DNA of 64,000 bases from Rhynchopus sp. YZ270_cl-10 (GCA_964035575.1 OZ037921.1:124001-188000), one strand, 5' to 3'; positions 19,534 through 30,991 are shown, counted from the first letter of the stretch. Translations and numbers: made by a program. Notes: generated by a model not told the origin, from the letters alone.

Positions 19534-20019
19534 TCACGCCTTGCTCTTCTTCTCCTTCTTGTCCTTTTTCTCCTTTTTGTCCTTCTTTTCTTTCTTTTCC
19601 TTCTTCTCACTCTTCTTTGCTACTGCGGGGCTCTGTTTGGGGGATGCCTTGGGGCTTTTCTTTGGGCTTTTTTTGGGGCTTTTTTTTGGGCTTGCTTTCG
19701 CCTTTTTCTTGGCAGGCTCATCGTCGTCAGACCAAAGCGAGTCGGGGGAGGTGGGCTCTCTGACGGGAGATCTCTTCCGCTTGGTTGCCCCACGCTGTGC
19801 GGCACGCTCCTTTCTCTCGGCCTCCTGTTTCGCAAGCCACTTCCCCGCATATCTGTCGGTCTCTGAGACGCATGCGTTGTGCGAGTTCACGGTAGTGGTG
19901 TCGAAGTTAACGTTGCAGTCCACACAGCTGAACCCCGAGGAGTAGCATCTCTGCAGATGCGTCTTGATCTTCGGCTTTTTAATGATGTCACCACACTGAA
20001 GACAGCTGAAACTCACCAT
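19534..20019 (-). CDS. LYAR-type C2HC zinc-finger nucleolar protein
   Basis: Single exon, 161 residues. The first 60 residues match the two-finger LYAR domain: MVSFSCLQCGDIIKKPKIK, a TH..RC pair, then FSCVDCNVNFDTTTVNSHNA and a C..ETDRYAGKW end. LYAR proteins act in the nucleolus in rRNA processing and nucleic-acid binding. The second half is unusual for the family: a string of SPKK/SPKA units (about residues 110-135) followed by a KKEKK/KDKKEKK repeat to the end. SPKK units are the DNA minor-groove binding motif of histone H1 tails, so this protein may bind nucleic acid tightly. Upstream on the coding strand is a long CT tract and AG, consistent with a trans-splice acceptor. Confidence 0.88.
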   Translation of the reverse strand: MVSFSCLQCGDIIKKPKIKTHLQRCYSSGFSCVDCNVNFDTTTVNSHNACVSETDRYAGKWLAKQEAERKERAAQRGATKRKRSPVREPTSPDSLWSDDDEPAKKKAKASPKKSPKKSPKKSPKASPKQSPAVAKKSEKKEKKEKKDKKEKKDKKEKKSKA

Positions 20020-20064
20020 TGTTTAGTGTAAAAGGGGGTGGGTTCTGGAGGAGACTATATACAT

Positions 20065-20090
20065 GGAAGAGAGAGAGAGAGAGAGAGAGG
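20065..20090. repeat. GA dinucleotide tract upstream of the LYAR-like gene
   Basis: About 13 GA units. On the coding (minus) strand this is a CT tract upstream of the start at 20019 and near AG dinucleotides. It may act as a polypyrimidine tract for splicing. Confidence 0.6.
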
Positions 20091-20379
20091 GAGGAAGATC
20101 GACAATAACTGAAACGTAAAATACGACAGCCCTATTGAATACCTTTGGTACAATGAATGGGGATGGATAAGAGACCCACAATTGGGTGATAACGTAGGGA
20201 AAATGAGACAGAAATATTCTATTTTTTTCTCTCTTTTTTCTTCCAAACAAAACACCGCTTAAAAAAGAACCAGGCTCAAGTAGGAAAATTGGGGGGGATA
20301 AACCCGCCCCTTTCACAGAACATCTCTCCGTATCTTTGTACCTTTTGTTTGATAGATTTGTACACATTTTTTACTTTTT

Positions 20380-22182
20380 TTATTCACCAAAATTCCCATC
20401 GAAGGAGCCGAAGCCGGCGAGGAGGAAGATTGGGTAGAAGGGTTTGCTTTTGATCTCGCTGCACCAATGCCAGGCGGAGGTGAGTCTGCCGTCGATGCAG
20501 CTGCCTGCGTCCATGTCGTTGTCACCACCGCTTCCGTCGAAGCCGTGTCGGAAGAAGTCGCAGAGGATAGCTTTTTGGACGACCTCGGGTGAGCCCCACA
20601 CTGTTCTGATGTAGGTAGCGTGGTCTGCATCTTTCATGATGGAAGGTATCGCCCGCAAGGTGCACAGAATAGGGTTAATGATGCTCGAGATCTGTGAGTA
20701 CTTCTCAATAAAGACAAAGCCATTTGGCACCTGCCTGTCCCCAAGGTGCACCTTGTCGCTTCCAATCCAAGTGTCTACCTCGCGTTTTGTGTCGTTCAGT
20801 ACCTCTTCCATCGCCGCAAATAAACGTGTTGCTTGCTGTTTCCGGTTGGCACCTTGTCCCGTGTCTGTCAAAGTGTAGGTGACGTCTTCATCCAAGAAGT
20901 CTTCCTCCATAAGAAGCCAGAGTTTGTACATATGACGTGTGATGTTGCGCCAGAGGGAGAGCGACTGCTTCACAAAGTGGTACTGCTTGGAATGTCCGTG
21001 GGAGAGGCGTGAGCCTTCTGCACCCTCGCTGATGGCGAGGGGGTATGTCGTGTCGGGTGTGTTGGGGTCGAAGCACTTCTCGAGCAGGTTGATCATAGTG
21101 GTGATGGTGTCTGCGTTGTCACGAATGTAGCAGTTTGCGTCGTCAATAGAACGGATGAGAACCTGAAAGTGATGTTTTTTTTTGGGTTTCTGATAAAACC
21201 ACACAACACATAAAAAAACGAAACGCGAAAGTGCTGATAACCCAACAAATCAGTTCCTCAGTGAAGAGCTGAGAGGTATGAAATAGACTCCTTCGGGTCT
21301 TAAGGAACAGCTGCGCGAAGTGGTTCTTTTTGTGCTAGAATATGGGAAAAGGGTATCCGCTGTCCAAAATATCATTTTCAACAACTCAACAAGGAGCTGG
21401 GCAGAAGGCGTAATGAAGCTGAAGAAAAAAAAATATCCAAGACGTGCCATGCTCAGGAGTGCTCTACCCCCTAGACGCACAGAGCACCTTGAAAACCATA
21501 CCTCCACCTCATCCTCACGCACGCGACGTGACATTGAGTACTTCTTGATGAGTGTCTTGACTGTTGCATCCTTCTTGCGGAGGGCACGGTTCAGCTCGCT
21601 TATGGACGAGAGACGTGGGACGGGTGTGGTGGCGAGGGCGAGCAGGGGCTCTGCCAGTAGCTCCTCCATGCACAGCTCCTTGGCACGCATGGCGACAGTC
21701 ACGATGGGTGTGAGTGTGTGGAAGCCGAGCTGGTCCTGCATCTCTGGGTCGACGGAGTCCTGGATGATGTGGAGCAGCTTGCAGTAGTCCGCACGCATGA
21801 TCTCAGGGTTCATTATTTTATATCGGCGGCTGAGCTCGAACATGGTCGTCACCATGTCTTGTGTCTCGGAGATGTCAGCGTCCTTCGTGCGACACATCTT
21901 GACCCCCTCCGCAAGCGGGGCATCAGCAAAGTACAACCCAAGCAGCAGGTTGTAGAGCTCCTTCATGATCGTCATGCTTCTGTTCTTCTCGTTGCCCAGA
22001 ACGTCCACGCGGTCGGTGTACTCCGAAGCTGAGACGGCAGAACGCACAAGACGTTGTTTCTTACGTTCGGCATGTGTCAGACGCAGTGGTATGAAGTCGA
22101 TCTGTGCGATGGTCGAGTCGCACAAAGGGTACGGTGCCAGCGACGATGCCTGCCCGCCATCGGTCATGCCCGCAGAAAGCAT
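20380..22182 (-). CDS. DUF2009/UPF0652 conserved protein, two coding exons
   Basis: Coding exons 22182-21502 and 21162-20380, joined in phase 0 across a 339-bp intron that starts GTATGG; 487 residues. Function is unknown in the family, which occurs in plants and protists. The signatures I recall are here: CDSTIAQIDFIPLRLTHAER and SEYTDRVDV in exon 1; SRLSHGHSKQ, SLSLWRNI, TDTGQGANRKQ, HLGDRQVPNGFVFIEKYSQI and FFRHGFDGSGGDNDMDAGS followed by CIDGRLTSAWHWC in exon 2. The block around the last of these is nearly identical to plant members. A further upstream exon is possible: the bases before MLSAG are open, end at TCTCTTTCACAG at 22216, and a GTATGG donor lies at 22359. That exon has no ATG in frame, so it is likely 5' UTR, and I start at 22182. 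Confidence 0.9.
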
Positions 22183-22226
22183 GGGGCAGACGTCCGCCGC
22201 GTCATAGCTCGAAGTCTGTGAAAGAG

Positions 22227-22256
22227 AAAAGGTGAAGTTGATAGTGCAAACGCCTC
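22227..22256. repeat. dispersed GTGCAAACGCCTC repeat, partial copy 3
   Basis: AAAAGGTGAAGTTGATAGTG then CAAACGCCTC. On the minus strand it lies directly before the AG at 22216, so a repeat may provide the pyrimidine tract of a splice acceptor. Confidence 0.55.
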
Positions 22257-22594
22257 AAAAAAAGTTGAAAGGCGAATATGCCTGTTTGGCTTTCCCCCCC
22301 TGGTGGGTCACCACAGGGGGGGAAAGAAAGTAAGAGTGGGGAGAAAATCGATGCCATACCTGACCCGTTTTTCTGCGTTTCCGTGGCCGAGGCCGTAAAG
22401 GATATATTGTGAGTCCGTTTAAGGTGTGCGTTCCTGAAAGGGGTGGGGAGGGACTGCAGGTGTAAGAGAAATATGGGGGTGGGAAGAATCTCAAAAAGCT
22501 CAAAATGCGAAGCGGGTTTTTTTTATTTTATCAAAACAAAAGCGTTTCTTCAGACACATGTACACATGCCATGAATGTTTCGTCAAAAAATGTT

Positions 22595-22626
22595 AAGATG
22601 AACCTAAGCCTCTCACTTAGCCACCT
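22595..22626 (+). repeat. two-stem dispersed hairpin, copy B
   Basis: AAGATGAACCTAAGCC, TCTCAC, TTAGCCACCTT. Slightly shorter loop than copy A; both outer arms are intact. Lies between the coiled-coil gene (ends 22807) and the DUF2009 gene. Confidence 0.6.
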
Positions 22627-22806
22627 TCAATAAAAACACCCCATCACCTGTCAAGGCAATAATGGTGTTATAATCGGATCTAATTTTCGTCCACCTTTTT
22701 TTACTCGGTAGCTTCCTCTCAAGCCACCCACCTACCGGGGGGCTAGGATCACAACACAAACGCACACTCCTTTTACCACTTTCGGCACTCCATCCCCTCT
22801 CCACTT

Positions 22807-25753
22807 CTATGCGGACGGGACGGAGGGGAACATGGTACGGAGGCTGCCTTGGGGACGCTGCTTCTTGTACACCTTCAGGCGACAGTGGAGGTACTCCGCA
22901 AAGGTGATCCCTGTTTTCTGCGCCACCTCCGACGCTGTAGGAGATGCCTCTGGACTGCCGAAGGGCGAGAGCGTGTCGGTGTTGAGACCCTGCAGCACCT
23001 TGCCCCCACCCGCATCGGCCTTCTGCACCGCCGCCGCAGTCCAGGTCTCCGCCTTCCCGCACCCCACAGCACTGCACGGCAGCTTCACGGGATACCCCCC
23101 CCCTGTTTTGTGATGTCTCCCTAGCCTCCGTTTCCGTTGTTGCGGCGTCTCGGGTGGTCGGACGCTGATTGCCTTCTTCGGGCTGCCGTCAGAGGCGTGC
23201 CGCTGTGCCTCGCTGATGTTCATGAGAAACGGCGTTGTCCCCTTGCCTAGCACCGACTCCGTCAGCTGGCACCTTCCTGGACTGCGCGACTCTGCCGCCT
23301 GACCCCGCTTCTTCGTTGGATGCGATGCGGTGAGCCCTGTCCGTACTGGGCTTGCGTAGGGCGGGTCTGCATTGATCACAGTACTGCTCAACGACTGCAC
23401 ATCTGCATCTCCTGCATACCGCCCTAACGGTACCGCCTGCCCCTGACCCTGCCCCTGCCCCTGCCACAGTTCAGACAACTCCGGAAGACCGTCATCAATA
23501 CTCTCCACAGCGCACATAAACGTATCAGCATTGTGCAACGTACGAATAGGGAGGCTCTGACCTCCTTTCCTAAATGGATGGCATGCGCAAGGACAATAGC
23601 AAGGGCAAGGCCCTGCTCCAGGGCGATGGGAAGGTATCTCACGTCTCTGGGGTGCAGAGCTGATGTACTGCCGTGCACGGTGGGTGTTCTGCGGTGACTC
23701 TGCGAGGGCCAGGTTTTGGGGCTGGGTTGCGAAGTTGCGGAGGGCCTTTTCTTCGCTGGTGGGTTGCTGTGGCTGTGCAGGCTGGATCTGCCTCGGAGGC
23801 AGCACCTTCTCCTCTTTGTCCTTCCTCGCCGTCGTGACCCACTTCCGCAACGCCCTCTCATACTCCTCCATCAAGAACATCTTCTTCTCCTCCGCAATGT
23901 TCACCCCATAGAACAGAACCGTCATACACTGCGGGCAGGGCCCTCTATTCCTATGCGGGCCACTGCCACACCGGAAGCAGTACACCTTCGTCGCAGGCCC
24001 CGCCTTCTGCTTTGCGTTCCCCTCTTGAAACACTACGTCCGGTGTTTCAATGACCTGCGCCACAGCGTTGGAAATCTGTTTCAATCCGGGTACGTGCTCG
24101 GGATGTGATATTTCCTGTTTTCGTGCGCGCCGTAGTGCCATATCGAGTCGTACGGCAGTACGAAAAAGTGGTTGTCCCAAATGCACCTTCGCTGTGTTGA
24201 TGCGCAGCTGTTCTACCACGATAGGTAGGGTTTCCACGATCGTGGGGGTTTCCTTCTCGCGGAGCTCCTGCTCGAGGCGTGAAATACATCGTTCCAGATC
24301 GTGGATTTGTGCTTCCTTCCCAGAGGCGGCGCTCTGGAGGCCTTCTTGTCGTGAACAGACTTCTGCCACTTTTGCTTCGCTGATGGCGCATTTTTCTTCG
24401 GTTATTCGGAGTTTTTCATCGCTTTGGACGATGTGGCTTTGTATGTCGCAGACAGTAGTGTTTGTGGTGTGCTGTATGACCACTCCGGTGCGTTCCACTG
24501 CTTCGGTGAGGCCGGCAAGGCGCTCGTGTTTGCTGAGGGTGACGTATGTTTGGAGCCATTCGGCATCGGCTTCGCAGGGCCGTTCAGCGGAGGCGACGTT
24601 CTCTGCTGCAAGCGTGTTGAGCGCATCGCAGCCTGCGACGGTCATCCCGATGTAGTCGAGGAGGACATCCTTCTGCTCGTGGTCCTGCTCGGCACGCTTG
24701 ACCACCCATTGTGTGAGGCGTGGTGCAACGCTTTCGACGCTGTGTGTGCTGGATGGTGTTGACACCTCGGAGACGGAGGTCTTCTCGCTGACGGAGAGTG
24801 GCGGGGGGTCGAGCGGGTGGAGCTGCGTCTGCTGCGTGAAGATGCGGAACAGCGCATCCCTCGTGTGAAACGCCATCATGCCCGGAAGCGTGCGTCGCAC
24901 CTCCCCGCTCACCTCTGCAATGAGGTCCCGCAGGCGCTGCAGGCCACAGTCTATAGGACCCTTGAGGCGCATGATCAGCGCCTTCATGTTCTCGACGGTC
25001 TGCTTCAACGCTGTGATCTGCACCTTGTAGACAAGGTGCTTGTCGGAGATGTCTAGGTTCAGTTCCTCCAGCTCAGTGATCTTCTTCCGTAAGACATGAA
25101 TCGTGGCTTCCTGTCTGTCCATCATGGCTGCAGTGGAGGCATCGGCTTCAGCTGAGCTGGTCTGCTTTTGGGGAAGTTCGTTTGTCTTGCCTACACGGAG
25201 GTCTGAGATGCGACGACGGAGTTTGTCTACTTGGAGACGTTCTCTTGCGGTCTGTGGTGGTGGTGGTGGTGGTGTGTATACGACATAAAAGAGAACACAC
25301 CTGTTTACAAAGCCTGCTCTCAAGCTTCGTAAGCAGCTTCTGCGTAATAGCATTGCGCTCCACAAGCGAGGCCTGCACATCCTGCACCGCTGCGAGTCTA
25401 TCCTTGTCTGTGGTGCCGTCCTCCATGATGGAACCCAGCGACTTCCGGATGCGCTGCTCATGCGATGCGCACTGCTCCTTCATGCTTTCGATCTCGACGT
25501 CTGTGTGCAGCAAGGATGGAGCAGAGTCATTCGGCCCTGTAATGGACACCTGAGCTTCGATTTGCGCTGACGACTGCAGAATTGTGTTGGACCCAGGAGA
25601 GAGCGACAACGTGTCGGACCGCGCCTGGCGTAGATGCGACGACGTTGCCTCTGCCGCCAGCTTTGCGAAGGAAGACCCGCCTCCCTCACCTTCCTGCAGG
25701 AGGATCTGACGCTTGCGGCGCGACGTTGTCATCTTAGGCGTGGAGATGGACAT
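22807..25753 (-). CDS. large coiled-coil protein with a Cys-rich knuckle, two exons
   Basis: Exons 25753-25301 and 25251-22807; 965 residues. The intron is only 49 bp, starts GTGTGT, holds a CCA tract and ends CACAG, and the exons join in phase 0. The first half is mainly coiled coil: LQVDKLRRRISDLRVGK, RKKITELEELNLDISDKH, and a later ISRLEQELREKE. Around residues 540-570 there is CFRCGSGPHRNRGPCPQC, four cysteines spaced like a small zinc ribbon. The second half is Pro/Gln-rich and probably disordered, with a short GQGQGQGQ repeat. The last 35 residues (ITFAEYLHCRLKVYKKQR and after) are again ordered-looking. I do not recognise the family. A cytoskeletal or basal-body role would be usual for such proteins but is not shown by the sequence. 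Confidence 0.8.
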
Positions 25754-26530
25754 CGCAAAGCAGGAGCAAGAAGAGCAAAGAAGAGAAACTGAAAAAAAAA
25801 AGTAAAAAAGTTTGTAAAAGATGGACCTCTCTCTGTGGTCACCTCAACTCACACTTTTAAGCAGCGCACAGCAAATGATTCGTCCACTCCCAAGAACGTC
25901 TCTCTTCCTGAGCGTAATCTCAGAACTTAAAAAAAAATGTGGCAACACAACCTAGGCAACTACTCCAACAATTGTATCCCTTCCCCCTCCGTTGGGGAAT
26001 GGTTGCGTTTTTTTCTTTCCTATCCAAAAATTCTCCGTTACATGGTTGGTTGCGGTGTTGCTGTAGGTATCGAGGTTAGAGGGGTCTACTGCAGGAGTGA
26101 AAATGTGATGCGCAAAACAAACCGGGTGGAGGGGGGCTATTTTTTTTTTCCACTTCCAAAAAAAAAGCAAACGGGTGGGAGCAGAGAAGAAAGAGAGAGA
26201 CACAATGCAGGGACACTGGGGGCATATTTTGTGCTGGAAAGCATGTACCGCCCTTCGGATGCCCAATGTAGGTATTGTGTGGAAAAATACAACGAACGAA
26301 AAAAAAAAGGGGGTTGAAAGTACAAACGCGCCAAAGAAACGTTTTTTTGGTATTGATGTACCTAAGCCTGGCGTGATAAGTCATAGGTGGCAAATAACTT
26401 ATTTGAGAGTGTTCATGACGCTTTTGGTCTACTCAAAATTCATAAAGGAATGTTTCTGTATGAACACCTCAATGTAGGGCACCTAAACAAATGTTTTTTT
26501 TTTTTTTCATTTCCTCGACACTCATCCCGC

Positions 26531-26626
26531 CCACCTGATTTTTACCCCGCTAATAGGTGCGTACAGTCACGATTACGGTCCTATATGCGACTGTACGCAC
26601 CTATACGCGGGGAAAAAATCAGGTGG
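26531..26626. mobile_element. MITE of the CCACCTGATTTTTACC family, copy 1
   Basis: 96 bp, almost a perfect palindrome: CCACCTGATTTTTACCCCGC at the left and GCGGGGAAAAAATCAGGTGG at the right. Inner arms read AGGTGCGTACAGTC and GACTGTACGCACCT. No target duplication is clear at this copy. Related copies lie at 34494-34595 and 44799-44946. Confidence 0.75.
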
Positions 26627-26961
26627 ATCGTGCATCGTGCCAGAAACCAAGCAAAGGAATGGGGAGACCAGTGGAACCAACAGCGTTGCTACGGCCATAA
26701 AGTTGTATAGTCAAATACAAAATGCAGCCAAAAAAAAGACGTTCTCAAAAGGGTTGTGACCACTCCAGAGAAGACTCAGCAAAGCAATACAAATACGACA
26801 TGTCGTTGTTTCAATCAGCTGCGCAACGTACATTTTTTTTATACAAGTCTTTATATAGTACACTTCGGGTTTTGACAACACCGAAGAAGACGTGCAACAT
26901 AAAAAGCACCCTCCATCAAGCGATTCGTACCCAGGTAAAAAGGAATGAAATAAAAGTTTGT

Positions 26962-26992
26962 AAGATGGTCCTAAGCCGTGCTTGGTCACCTT
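26962..26992 (+). repeat. two-stem dispersed hairpin, copy C
   Basis: AAGATGGTCCTAAGC, CGT, GCTTGGTCACCTT. Preceded by AAAAGTTTGT like several other copies. Confidence 0.6.
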
Positions 26993-27360
26993 GTAAATGA
27001 AACAAACAAAAAAAAAAAACTGGCAAAGTTTTTAACTAAAATGTGGAACACGGTGGACCGGTCAGACCCTAGTCAGAGAGATGAGACTGGTTGGTCTGAT
27101 GAGTAGTTATATGACCTGCTTGAAGGTATGACCCGCCCACCGTAAAGTCGGCTGATATTTTTTTTTTCTTTTTTGAAAACATACTGGGGCTCGTTAAGCA
27201 CGAGTACGTGAGGGGAAAAAGACTAAAAGAGAAAGTTTATAAAGCAACGTGCTGATGCACAGCTACCTAAACAATAGACAATATTCAATGGAGTGATGGG
27301 GAAATATATGTTGGCTGGTGTACAAAAAGGCTGGCAGATGGGGATTTTGCAAAAATTTGG

Positions 27361-27393
27361 TCAAGGTGGTGACCCTCTCGTTGCTTAGTCACC
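27361..27393 (+). repeat. two-stem dispersed hairpin, copy D (diverged)
   Basis: CAAGGTGGTGACCCTCTCGT then TGCTTAGTCACCC. The left inner arm is lost but the loop and right half are kept. Confidence 0.45.
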
Positions 27394-27629
27394 CAGAGGA
27401 AAACAAAAAAATCAAGAATGTTTTTTTGGATTGCGTGAAAATCTCAAACACCTTGGGACAACAAAAACAAGAAACAACAACACAATATCAACTAAAACGC
27501 TAAGAGTTGATCGGACGGCCAAAAAAAAAAATGATAATACAAAACCTCAGCAACCACAGTACACTACCCTCCCGTAGCTATTTTATTTTATTTTATTTTT
27601 TTTACGGACACATTTGCCATTGCAGATCT

Positions 27630-29546
27630 TCACGCCAATTCATCGTTTCCGCCATAACCTATTTTTTTGAGGGAATTGTTGTTTTGTTGTATTCTGTAAA
27701 CATACGAATGGATTTCTTGCAGGGAAGTACGGTTCGCTGTTTTGACCGATCTTGCGTCAAAGGACTTTCCTCGAAGCGCGTTAGAGGCTGCTTGGGCTTG
27801 TGCCTGCGCTTGGGCGTACCAGATGGGAAGGTGTGCTGGTGGTGGTGGTGCGTCTGGTACACCTGCGACCCGCACGCCTACCCGATTCATGCGGAGCACC
27901 TGGCGTGGTTTGACAAACCTGCATGCGATGCGGGGCGGTGCTGGCCCAGCGTGTCCTCTCTCAATGCGGTTTTCGCCCCCAGGCTTGTCCGGCAGCTGCG
28001 CCAGGTCCTGCCTCGCCAGGTCGTACGCAAACGAGGACGGCTCCTTCCCACTCAGGTACGACACCTGGTGCACCGTGCTCTCCCGCTCCTTCTGCTCCGT
28101 CACAACGTTGTCGTAGGGTACGTGGCGGATCGCTTCGGGTATGGGACGGTTTTGCTGGAGATTCGAAATGGAGTTCATAATCGCCTTCGATGCGTCGACA
28201 CTGTTGAGTCTCGGGGAGATGAGCTGTTTGATGCCGTCCGGTTCGGTGACGCGCCGTTTGCGTTCCTTCCGCTCGCATGGTTTCGGTTCTGGTTCGTTTT
28301 CCGCCTTTTCTGCGTCGGTTGAATGCGGGACCGCTCCACAGTCGAATGACTTCTTCTTTGTCGTCGTCTTCGCGGCAAAGGGGCTTAGAAGGGACGGCTT
28401 CTCCTCTTTGCTTGACGCTGCTGCGAGAATCTCTGGTTCGAAGCAAAGCTGTTTGGAGACAGGGACCCATCCGGTGTTGGGCGCTGCTGCGACGTCTGCG
28501 ACGGGGAAGACGACCTCGGAGAGAAGATCTTTGAAGGTCTTTACCACTACTGCGTGCGCGGAGGGGTCGCTGGAGAAGTCGAGTTGTGGGAACTCATTGA
28601 CCTCGAGACAGTGCACCACGTTGCTGGTGTCGAGGATGAGGTCGAGACCGAGCATCGCGTAGTAGCTGGCGTTGACGATGTCGGGCACGGCAGACTGCTG
28701 CTGTGTGGACTTCCACAGACGTGCGCGAATGGAGTCGCATACCTCAAACGAAATCCGATCAATCTGCGGCTCCAACACAGGGAGAAGGTCTGCAGCAGGC
28801 CCGTCGCGGAGACTGTAGCGCCCTGCCTTGCTGTTGTGAAGGATCTGAATGGCACGTTCCGTAGCACCTTGCACGTATTCTTCGCTGTGGACAATGATGA
28901 CGCCGTCGTTGTGGCGTAAAATTCGTAGATCCGGTGTGACCAAGACGTGTGTGCGGATGGTCCATTTCTTGCCATCGATGAGGTGAATGTTGCTGACGCC
29001 ACGCTGGATGACGTAGGGTTCGTTGCGGAGGGTGCGGATGTGTTGCTTCAGGTTTTTGAAATCGTTGAAGACCTGAACACCACGACCATGGCAGCCGTCG
29101 CTGGTCTTGACGTACCACACCTCGCCTTTGGAAGGCACCTCTTTGCTTTCCACACGACGCAGTGCGTCATATGATATGTACGTCTCCGGCACGCTTTTGG
29201 AGTACCCCGCAGACACCATCGATTGGTAAAAAAACTTCTTATCACAGCAATACGACAGCACCGTTGCATACGGAAACGGCCGTACACGAGCCTGCCGCAT
29301 CAGCCCATTCTTGCACGACCTCCTATACCGTGCGAAGAACGGCGGCTTCGCATCGATCTCTGCGTCGTGCCTCTCAAACCCATACGGCTCTAAAGCATTC
29401 GCACAGTCGTTGTACGTCACACCGTGGACAAGATAGGTCAACTCCAAACGGCTTTTTCGCCGTACAGAAGAGGCGGCGGGGAAGTGCGTGGTGGGGCACC
29501 CCACATCGGAGCCGGGTGTGGAGGGTGGGGAGGCAGGCAGTGGCAT
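27630..29546 (-). CDS. tubulin-tyrosine-ligase-like (TTLL) enzyme
   Basis: Single exon, 638 residues. TTL-family enzymes add Tyr, Glu or Gly to tubulin tails using ATP. Residues about 40-340 carry the fold: VRPFPYATVLSYCCDKKFFY, PETYISYDAL, the ATP-binding EVWYVKTSDGCHGRGVQVF, YVIQRGVSNIHLIDGKKWTI, a THVLVTPDLRILRHNDG strand, and the metal-binding MLGLDLILD and VHCLEVNEFPQLDF block. The C-terminal 290 residues are basic and disordered, with KKK and RKERKRR patches and a QAQAQAQA run, and may bind the acidic tubulin tails. The same window encodes an alpha-tubulin ending in Tyr, the substrate of TTL. Whether this member tyrosinates, glutamylates or glycylates cannot be settled by eye. ATG at 29546 is the first Met. 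Confidence 0.9.
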   Translation of the reverse strand: MPLPASPPSTPGSDVGCPTTHFPAASSVRRKSRLELTYLVHGVTYNDCANALEPYGFERHDAEIDAKPPFFARYRRSCKNGLMRQARVRPFPYATVLSYCCDKKFFYQSMVSAGYSKSVPETYISYDALRRVESKEVPSKGEVWYVKTSDGCHGRGVQVFNDFKNLKQHIRTLRNEPYVIQRGVSNIHLIDGKKWTIRTHVLVTPDLRILRHNDGVIIVHSEEYVQGATERAIQILHNSKAGRYSLRDGPAADLLPVLEPQIDRISFEVCDSIRARLWKSTQQQSAVPDIVNASYYAMLGLDLILDTSNVVHCLEVNEFPQLDFSSDPSAHAVVVKTFKDLLSEVVFPVADVAAAPNTGWVPVSKQLCFEPEILAAASSKEEKPSLLSPFAAKTTTKKKSFDCGAVPHSTDAEKAENEPEPKPCERKERKRRVTEPDGIKQLISPRLNSVDASKAIMNSISNLQQNRPIPEAIRHVPYDNVVTEQKERESTVHQVSYLSGKEPSSFAYDLARQDLAQLPDKPGGENRIERGHAGPAPPRIACRFVKPRQVLRMNRVGVRVAGVPDAPPPPAHLPIWYAQAQAQAQAASNALRGKSFDARSVKTANRTSLQEIHSYVYRIQQNNNSLKKIGYGGNDELA

Positions 29547-29924
29547 TGCAGGATGAGGGCTATGGGTGTGAGGTGTGGGGTATGGGGTGTGGGGGGGAGA
29601 ACAAAAGACCCCCGTTCTGTAGAGAGGTGCTGTAGAGGGGTGGGAATGTGGAGTGGTGTCTTGTGCTTATGGCTTTCAGCAACTGTAATGTAACTGATAA
29701 AGGAAGGAAGGTGGGGAGATGCGGAAAAGGTAGTGGGATGGGGCTATACTTTTGTTCAAGATATACACGAGAGAATCGGGGAGGAAGGAAAATGAACGCA
29801 AAAAAAAAAGGGGTGTGTATATATTGCGGTGCTTCGACCTGGTGTGTGTAAGCGAAGCAGATAGTGTTTTGTTTTTTTTCGGAGATTTCTTTCTTCTTTC
29901 TTTGTTTTTCTGTGTTTTGTTTTT

Positions 29925-29985
29925 TTTTAAACTTGGTTTGTATTAGTGTAGACACCCGAGGATGAACACCACTATAATTTTTTTA
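29925..29985. repeat. dispersed GAAAACTTGGT...CACTATA repeat, copy 2
   Basis: AAACTTGGTTTGTATTAGTG, then TAGACACCCGAGGATGAACA and CCACTATA. A T-rich run precedes it on the plus strand. Confidence 0.65.
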
Positions 29986-30073
29986 TTTTTATTTTGGTTC
30001 TTATCGGATAGCGCTCCCCCCCTACCGTTCCTCCAGCCTTATAATATTGTCATAAGAGAAAAAGGAAGTGTGT

Positions 30074-30110
30074 AAGATGGACTTTAGCCATTCGCGCGAT
30101 AGTCAGCTTT
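30074..30110 (+). repeat. two-stem dispersed hairpin, copy E (diverged)
   Basis: AAGATGGACTTTAGCCATTC, GCGCG, ATAGTCAGCTTT. Outer arms are kept, the inner stem is weakened, and the loop is replaced by GCGCG. Confidence 0.4.
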
Positions 30111-30359
30111 ACGCAACCTAAGCCTCTGAATCTTACGGAAGACTATACTCATAGATTCGTTTGGTTGGAAAGAAACAGATAGGTCAAGAGAAAAGGTGGG
30201 AAGGGGGGAAGGGGGGAAGACGCGCGCAACATGTTGTGATGACAACACGCTGTCAATTGAAAGGAGAACGAAAAAAAAAGAATAAGGGTTGAAAATACGA
30301 AAGTCTTTTTTAGTAAAAGCATATCCTGCTTTACTACAAAAGTTAAAAGTGAACATTGT

Positions 30360-30446
30360 ACCATCTGATTTTGAAATTTTTGGTGGAGTTTTTTGGTGTT
30401 TAAATACCACCCAAACTCCATCAAATTTCAGGCAAAATCAGATGGT
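30360..30446. repeat. 87-bp inverted repeat, ACCATCTGATTTTG ends
   Basis: The left arm starts ACCATCTGATTTTG and the right arm ends CAAAATCAGATGGT; inside, GGAGTT and AACTCC also pair. The ends resemble the CCACCTGATTTTT of the MITE family, so it may be a distant member. Confidence 0.6.
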
Positions 30447-30991
30447 TGATTGGTTCACCCCCCAGTGAAAAAACAAAACGGGACTGATAAACTGAAGGCG
30501 GTAACTGACCGTACCTCATTGGGGAGGGAAGTGAAGTTGTTCCTGCGAACACCTCTTGGCAGACACAGTATCTTAATATAACATCATGGCCACGGGAAGG
30601 CGCACAACATCTATCACCCCCACTTTCACCATCAATGCCATACGGGTACTGTGTTCTACCTGAACAAAAATCGCACAAAAGTTTTATTTTGCCACATCGA
30701 CAAAAAGCTGCCAAAAGAATACATAGTCATTGATACAGGCCTTACGATGCCAGCCTATCCGGATGAAAAGCGTTACCTACTGCAACAGAAAGTGTAAAAG
30801 GGAAAAACCCCTATGAAAACCTTTGAATGAGGAATCGGTGCACAACCGTTCGTCGCCCGGCGGCCCACATTCGACCGACACACCCCCCCATTTCACTCCA
30901 CCCAACTCTTGGTGGCACCCCCTATGCAGAATACCTTACCAACAATGAGAGAAACACAAAAACTCTGTTCCTACCTCCCCCCTCCACTAAT

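Larger units (their letters stand above)
22183..22806. other. spacer with a probable 5' UTR intron and two repeats
   Basis: Contains a likely intron (22216-22359) before the DUF2009 gene's coding start, a GTGCAAACGCCTC repeat (22227-22256) lying inside that intron near its acceptor, and a two-stem hairpin (22595-22626). Confidence 0.5.
25754..27629. other. long spacer with MITE and hairpin copies
   Basis: No gene is supported. Contains a MITE (26531-26626), two hairpins (26962-26992 and 27361-27393), a weak hairpin relic near 25817, and a loose inverted repeat with CGGTGG/CCACCG ends near 27050-27145. Confidence 0.55.

Noticed and set aside
25148-25753. Separate small gene upstream of the coiled-coil gene
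   Set aside because: A 49-bp intron joins it in frame to the long downstream exon.
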